Shown piece by piece: positions 58,889-64,000 of a stretch of 64,000 nt of DNA (position 1 is the stretch's first letter; every line of letters begins with the position of its first letter). The notes below the pieces were generated by a model. The model saw only the letters and a list, made by a program, of their open reading frames with translations. It did not search any database and had not been told where the DNA came from. Origin of the DNA: Microbacterium sp. SZ1 (GTDB lineage Bacteria; Actinomycetota; Actinomycetes; Actinomycetales; Microbacteriaceae); contig NZ_LPVV01000023.1 of NCBI RefSeq assembly GCF_002362255.1, forward strand, positions 124,001-188,000, written 5' to 3'. A program made the translations under genes and the position numbers.

Positions 58889-61132
58889 TCAGGCGAGCAG
58901 GGGAGCGTCCGGCGCGCGCGTCGCGACGAGCGATCGGGGAAGCAGGAACGCCTGCGTTCTCGCCGGTCGTGAGACGCTGCGACGCAGATCCGCGAGAACC
59001 CGACCCAGCGCGTCGTCGACGGCATCCGCCTTCTCCGTCGAGGGGCGCGCGTAGCTCGCTCGCTCGACCGCATCCGTCAGGATCTGCATGTCCTCGGCGC
59101 CGACCCGTCCGTCGCGCACGAGGTCCGCGGCCCGCATGCGCGGTGTCTCGGCATCCGACACCGCGATTCCGAGGTCGAGCATGGTCGCCCTGAGCTCCCC
59201 CCACGCCGCCCCCGCGTCGCCGCGGCGCGCGCGGGCGCGCCGCGACGTCCGGACGGAAAGACGCACCAGCGCCGGGAGCAGCAGGAGGATCAGCACGCCG
59301 ATCGTTCCCAGCAGGACGGGCGTCGGGTCGAGACGGTTCAGCTGACCGGTGGCTCCGGCGTTGTCTCCGGCGTCTGGGCGCTCGACCTCGGGTCCGGTGG
59401 TCTGCGGCGCCTCGGGCGCTGCCGACGGGGCGTTCGGCGTCGTACCGGTGCCGCCTCCGCCCGACGTGGACCCGGCGGCGAACGCCGTGGGGATGCCGAG
59501 CGACGCCGTCGGCTCGAAGGGCACCCACCCGATCCCGGGGAACAGCACCTCCGGCCAGGAGTGCAACTGGTCGCTCGATACGGAGTAGACGGCGTCCTCG
59601 CCACGCTGCGTCGTGGTGAGGGCGCCGGGCAGGTAGCCGACCACGATGCGCACCTCCATGTCGAGGCTCTCGGCCATGAGCGCGAACGCCCCGGCGAAGT
59701 GGATGCAGTAGCCCGACTTCACGTCGAGGAACTGCGCGACCGCGTCGGCGCCCGTTCCGTCGAAGCCTTCCTCGACCGGCGTCTCCAGGGAGTATGAGAA
59801 CTCGCTGCGGAACCACGACTGCAGGGCGATGAGGCGGTCGTAATCGTTGGTCGCGTCGCCGGTGACCTCGTCGGCGGTCTCGCCGATCACGGCCGGCAGC
59901 TCGACGGCATCCTCGTCCGGCTCGACGACGAGAGGAGCGGCCGGCGTGGCTCTGATCTGCTCGAGGGTGGGGTCGACCTCCAGCGAGCGGACGGTGTAGT
60001 CGTTCCCCACCGCGTCGGCGCTGCGCGAGGCCACGGTGCGGTTCTCCTGGCTCACCCGCCACGATGAGGGCACGCCCTGCAGTGTGGTCGCCGGGTAGGG
60101 GACGGGCAGCCACGAGCTCGACACCCGGAGTACTCGAATCGATGTGCTCTGCTCCTTCACCGCGATCTCCGGGCTCCACTCCTCCGGTCCGAACCCCTCG
60201 TCCTGGGGTGCGAAGCCGCCGCGGTCCGGCTCCCAGACCCGGCCGTCGAAGTGCGACAGTGTCGTCAGGCGCAGATACGGAGCCGTGTCGGCCGTGGTCG
60301 CGAGGGTGAGCACCTCCACCGGGTTCGGCTGGCGCAGGTCGTCGCCGAGGCGCAGCGAGGCATCCACCGAGACCCCGCTGCCCGTCCCGGCCAGGGCCGT
60401 CGACACGGGCAGCACGGGGGCCACGACCACGGTGGCAGCGAGGGCCGCGACGCCGACGCCCGCGGCGACGGCCGTCGACGTGCGACGCGGCGACTCCGGA
60501 TGCTGGGCTGCCGTAGAGCGCAGGAGCAGGAGCAGCAGGATGCCGAGCATCACGAACCACACCACATCCGCCCCGCTGACGGTGACGATCATGGGCATGG
60601 CACCCACCGCCGCGGTCAGCAGGAAGGCGATGATCGCGCCGCGCTGGGCGACGAGCTGGTCGAGCAGGATCGCGACGACCGCGAACCCGAGCCCCATCAC
60701 CGCCTGCAAGCCGGGCGAGGGATCGAGCGGGGCGGCGCCGAACACGATCTCCTCGCCCGCCGCGGCGACGAGGGTCCGGAACGTGAGGATCGTCGCGTCC
60801 GTGGGCACGAATCCGAGCACTGCCGTGTCTCGCGCGACGAGCTGCGTGAGAGCGCCGACGACGACGACGAGCTGCGCGGCGAGGGTGACGAGGTCGCGCA
60901 CCCACACTGGTCGCTGCGTCAGGAGGGTGCGTGCGATGACCCCGGTGAGGGCGGTCACGACGATGACGACGAGCACGGTGGCCGACCAGGCGCCCGGCCG
61001 GATGACGGACGTGAACGGCCACATGGCCACGAGCGCGGCCGCGCCGGCCAGCGCCGCCGACACCCAGGCGCTCCGCGGGAGCTCCCTGTCGCGGTGCCAG
61101 GACGGAGCCGGACGACGCTCAGCGCGTGACAT
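58889..61132 (-). CDS. Transglutaminase-domain membrane protein (TgpA-like)
   Basis: 747 residues. About six N-terminal membrane helices (28-240) come first, then a long extracytoplasmic region with a transglutaminase core: Cys476 in KSGYCIHFAGAFALM, His524 in DQLHSWPEVLFPG, and Glu540 in GWVPFEPTAS where many relatives have Asp. A Gly/Pro/Thr-rich linker follows, then one more membrane helix (near 630) and a cytoplasmic DUF4129-type tail. The family acts at the cell envelope. It is the last gene of a moxR-DUF58-tgpA operon and overlaps DUF58 by 14 bp. Confidence 0.9.
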   Translation of the reverse strand: MSRAERRPAPSWHRDRELPRSAWVSAALAGAAALVAMWPFTSVIRPGAWSATVLVVIVVTALTGVIARTLLTQRPVWVRDLVTLAAQLVVVVGALTQLVARDTAVLGFVPTDATILTFRTLVAAAGEEIVFGAAPLDPSPGLQAVMGLGFAVVAILLDQLVAQRGAIIAFLLTAAVGAMPMIVTVSGADVVWFVMLGILLLLLLRSTAAQHPESPRRTSTAVAAGVGVAALAATVVVAPVLPVSTALAGTGSGVSVDASLRLGDDLRQPNPVEVLTLATTADTAPYLRLTTLSHFDGRVWEPDRGGFAPQDEGFGPEEWSPEIAVKEQSTSIRVLRVSSSWLPVPYPATTLQGVPSSWRVSQENRTVASRSADAVGNDYTVRSLEVDPTLEQIRATPAAPLVVEPDEDAVELPAVIGETADEVTGDATNDYDRLIALQSWFRSEFSYSLETPVEEGFDGTGADAVAQFLDVKSGYCIHFAGAFALMAESLDMEVRIVVGYLPGALTTTQRGEDAVYSVSSDQLHSWPEVLFPGIGWVPFEPTASLGIPTAFAAGSTSGGGGTGTTPNAPSAAPEAPQTTGPEVERPDAGDNAGATGQLNRLDPTPVLLGTIGVLILLLLPALVRLSVRTSRRARARRGDAGAAWGELRATMLDLGIAVSDAETPRMRAADLVRDGRVGAEDMQILTDAVERASYARPSTEKADAVDDALGRVLADLRRSVSRPARTQAFLLPRSLVATRAPDAPLLA

Positions 61133-62336
61133 CGGTCGACCTCTCCGGCTCCACCGGTGCCGAGCCGACACGGTCGGGCAGCGCGTCCTCCCAGGCGCCT
61201 GCGATGTCGTCTCCCAGGGTGGCGACGCGCCATCCGTGCCGGTTCGCCGCCGCGGCGGCTCTGGCGAGAGGGCCCGTGGCGAAGAGCATCGGCGCGGCGG
61301 CGCCGGCGGGGCGGAGCAGCGCGGCATCCTCTTCGTCGATCTCGCCGGTGATGTACACGAGCGGCCCGGGCGGAGTGCCGCCCACCAGTGCAGCGAGGTC
61401 ACGCGCATCGCCGCGCGGAGTCACCACGGCCAGCGCGACCAGCAGGCCGTCGCGGTCGTCCTCGTGTCCGCGCAGCGTGCCGAGCAGCGCGCCGGCGCTG
61501 TCGATTACGTCGACGCCGTATCCCTCCTGCATGAGGTGCACCGCGGCGGAGGCGCACAGCGACACCGCGGCCTCGAACGCCGGGTCGGCCTCGCCGTCGG
61601 TCCTCCGCCAGCGCGCGGCGCTCCGGTCGAGCACGACAAGCGCGTCGGGGCTCGACTCCTCCTCTTCCTGCCGAACCATGAGCTGGCCGCGGTGCGCGGT
61701 CGCCCGCCAGTGGATGCGCCGCATGGAGTCCCCGGGGATGTAGCGGCGCGGCGAGAGGTTGTCGCTGCCCTGGCCGAGTCTGCTCGACGAGGTCTGCGCG
61801 GTACCGCCCGCTGCGCCGACCTTCACGGTGAGCGGGGACAGGGTGAACACCTCGGGCACCACGGTGACCGTGCGCGTCTCCCCGAACGCCTGCTCGCGCT
61901 GGGCGAGTCCGAACGGGTCGACCGTGCGCAGCATGAGGGGGCCGATCGGCCACACCCCGCGGCGCACGCCGGTGAGGAGGTAGGTCAGCTGACCGGTCTC
62001 CGGCGGGTACTCTCCGGCGGCATCACCCGAGACCGCGTCGGGGAGGACGTCGCGCCACAGTCCTCGGGGCACCCGCAGTGCGCGCAGCGCGAACCGCAGG
62101 GTCACCCGCGACGTCTCCGAGACCGTGATCAGGTCGGTCGACACCTGCCTGGTGACGGAGCCCGAGCGTCGGGGTGCCCGCACGGCGATCAGTGCGAAGA
62201 CGGTCAGCGCGAGCAGCAGCACTCCGATGTAGAGCAGGATCGCTGCGCCGACGAGATTGGCGGCCACGATGCAGCCGATGCCGGCGAGGAGCGCACCGGT
62301 TCCCCGCATCGTCAGCATCCGGCGGCGAGGCATCAC
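61119..62336 (-). CDS. DUF58-domain membrane protein
   Basis: 405 residues. Two N-terminal membrane helices (12-52) are followed by a beta-rich part and the DUF58 signature RRYIPGDSMRRIHWRATAHRGQLMVRQEEEES, then a von-Willebrand-like region (DALVVLDRSAARW). DUF58 proteins occur with MoxR ATPases in envelope or chaperone modules. GTG 62336 or the ATG one codon later (62333) are equally possible. It lies 10 bp after moxR. Confidence 0.9.
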   Translation of the reverse strand: MMPRRRMLTMRGTGALLAGIGCIVAANLVGAAILLYIGVLLLALTVFALIAVRAPRRSGSVTRQVSTDLITVSETSRVTLRFALRALRVPRGLWRDVLPDAVSGDAAGEYPPETGQLTYLLTGVRRGVWPIGPLMLRTVDPFGLAQREQAFGETRTVTVVPEVFTLSPLTVKVGAAGGTAQTSSSRLGQGSDNLSPRRYIPGDSMRRIHWRATAHRGQLMVRQEEEESSPDALVVLDRSAARWRRTDGEADPAFEAAVSLCASAAVHLMQEGYGVDVIDSAGALLGTLRGHEDDRDGLLVALAVVTPRGDARDLAALVGGTPPGPLVYITGEIDEEDAALLRPAGAAAPMLFATGPLARAAAAANRHGWRVATLGDDIAGAWEDALPDRVGSAPVEPERSTDVTR

Positions 62337-62346
62337 GAGGTCCGGG

Positions 62347-63336
<990 letters not shown>

Positions 63337-63393
63337 GCGTTCCCTCTCGCGTGGGCGCTGCGGTGCGCGTGAACCGATCGTAACCCGCGCGGC

Positions 63394-63421
63394 TGAGGAC
63401 CGGCTCCGCATCGGCTAGACT
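63394..63421 (+). promoter_or_regulatory. Promoter of the SRP RNA gene
   Basis: TAGACT at 63416-63421 is a good -10 box. TGAGGA at 63394-63399 is a poor -35 with a 16-bp spacer. The start would be near 63428, matching the RNA 5' end. Confidence 0.5.
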
Positions 63422-63427
63422 GGATGA

Positions 63428-63517
63428 CGGCTCTCCGCGTGGCGGCATCCAGGCCAATTCCCCCAGGGCGGAAACGCAGCAAGGGTAACCGGGCTCTGCT
63501 GGGTGCGCGGAGGGTCA
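63428..63517 (+). ncRNA. ffs: Small signal recognition particle RNA (4.5S type)
   Basis: About 90 nt. The ends GGCTCTCCGCG and CGCGGAGGGTC pair. The conserved Ffh-binding domain reads AGGGCGGAAACGCAGCAAGG with the GGAA tetraloop-like cap. A T-rich tail ATTTTCTTTT follows as terminator. The RNA forms SRP with Ffh and targets membrane proteins to SecYEG. Both its sequence and small, Alu-less form fit Gram-positive high-GC SRP RNA. Confidence 0.92.
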
Positions 63518-63564
63518 TTTTCTTTTGTCAGCGTCCTCCTGGGCAGTCCTGTCAGGATCGAGAC

Positions 63565-64000
63565 GTGACGAGGCCAGACGTGAGCAGCATCGCCGATTCC
63601 CCGCGCCGCAGCGCACTCGGGCGCTTCGCGTCGCCGGTCCTCCTCCTCGCAGCCATGTGGATCGTGCAGTTCGCGGACGCCGTCCTTCCGGGATCGTTCA
63701 CCGGTTTCGGCCTTCGTTCCTGGGATCCGACCGGTCTCGCCGGCGTCTTCGTCGGCCCGCTGCTGCACGCGAACTGGGCGCATCTCCTCGCGAACTCGGT
63801 GCCGTTCCTCGTGCTCGGCTGCCTCGTCGCGGTCGAGGGCGCCCGCAGATTCTGGGCGGTCACGGCCTTCGCGGCGATCATCGGGGGAGCGGGAACCTGG
63901 CTGCTGAACGCACCGGGGACCCTGACGGTCGGCGCCTCCGGACTCGTGTTCGGGTACTTCGGCTACACCGTGCTGCGCGTCTTCGCGCCGGGACGGGTGT
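63565..64000 (+). CDS. Rhomboid-family intramembrane serine protease (3' end outside window)
   Basis: 145 residues are visible and the frame is open at the right edge. Membrane segments include PVLLLAAMWIVQFADAVL, then the rhomboid loop HANWAHLLANSVPFLVLG (HxxWxHLxxN), and the active-site Ser in TVGASGLVFGYFGY (GxSG). The catalytic histidine would lie beyond the window. GTG 63565 follows AGGATCGAG; GTG 63580 is an alternative. Rhomboids cleave membrane proteins within the bilayer; substrates unknown. Confidence 0.88.
   Translation, partial: MTRPDVSSIADSPRRSALGRFASPVLLLAAMWIVQFADAVLPGSFTGFGLRSWDPTGLAGVFVGPLLHANWAHLLANSVPFLVLGCLVAVEGARRFWAVTAFAAIIGGAGTWLLNAPGTLTVGASGLVFGYFGYTVLRVFAPGRV

Noticed and set aside
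57765..61022. Minus-strand open frame of about 1085 codons overlapping trhO and the transglutaminase gene
   Set aside because: It runs in another frame of the transglutaminase gene and antisense to trhO, is arginine-rich and low complexity, and has no motifs.

Overview
The window is a contiguous piece of a high-GC actinobacterial chromosome, most likely Microbacterium or a close Microbacteriaceae relative. The evidence is uniformly GC-rich third codon positions, many GTG starts, many TANNNT boxes lying exactly 6-7 nt before a start codon (leaderless transcripts), actinobacterial gene order (tRNA-Trp, secE, nusG, rplK, rplA), an acidic N-terminal extension on NusG, and a daptide-type RiPP cluster, a class first described from Microbacterium paraoxydans.

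Layout. 1-2161: the end of a phosphonate-type ABC importer (two PhnE-like permeases) and an RpiR/SIS regulator. 2166-11951: a polyamine/GABA catabolic block, with a divergent PucR-type regulator, gabT, a putrescine-oxidase-like flavoenzyme, a universal stress protein, an APC permease and two aldehyde dehydrogenases. Together these can take putrescine to succinate. 12110-16442: a two-component system, a DedA protein and pyruvate:quinone oxidoreductase flanked by a matched pair of palindromic repeats. 16579-21261: an Hsp90-family ATPase with a large TPR protein in one operon. 21452-24297: tRNA-Trp, secE, nusG, rplK, rplA. 24375-27683: a stand-alone NACHT NTPase of clearly lower GC, a probable anti-phage sensor. 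27878-31760: an amino-acid ABC importer and the lysE/lysG exporter-regulator pair. 31957-35105: a five-gene surface-protein operon with its own ER-type signal peptidase, SipW-type signal peptides and one LAxTG-anchored protein. 35121-37050: a YqaJ-like nuclease and an AbiEi-like protein bracketed by 80-bp repeats. 37410-38327: rplJ-rplL behind an L10-type leader. 38427-43229: a LacI regulator and sugar ABC importer with a CebR-like operator. 43317-48768: cbs, metB, a Bcr/CflA exporter, PAP2 phosphatase and GNAT.

The most notable region is 49202-57892, directly beside tRNA-Ser: a complete daptide-type RiPP gene cluster. It holds a recognition protein, class III aminotransferase, iron-alcohol-dehydrogenase-fold enzyme, three precursor genes of 39-44 codons that all end in threonine, an SAM methyltransferase, an M50 metalloprotease and a three-gene ABC exporter. 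By analogy to the published pathway, the C-terminal Thr of each peptide is oxidatively decarboxylated, transaminated and dimethylated to leave a positively charged amine terminus.

The right end (57969-64000) holds the sulfurtransferase-like tRNA hydroxylase TrhO, a transglutaminase/DUF58/MoxR operon, the small SRP RNA and the start of a rhomboid protease. Domain assignments rest on reading motifs by eye; no database search was run.
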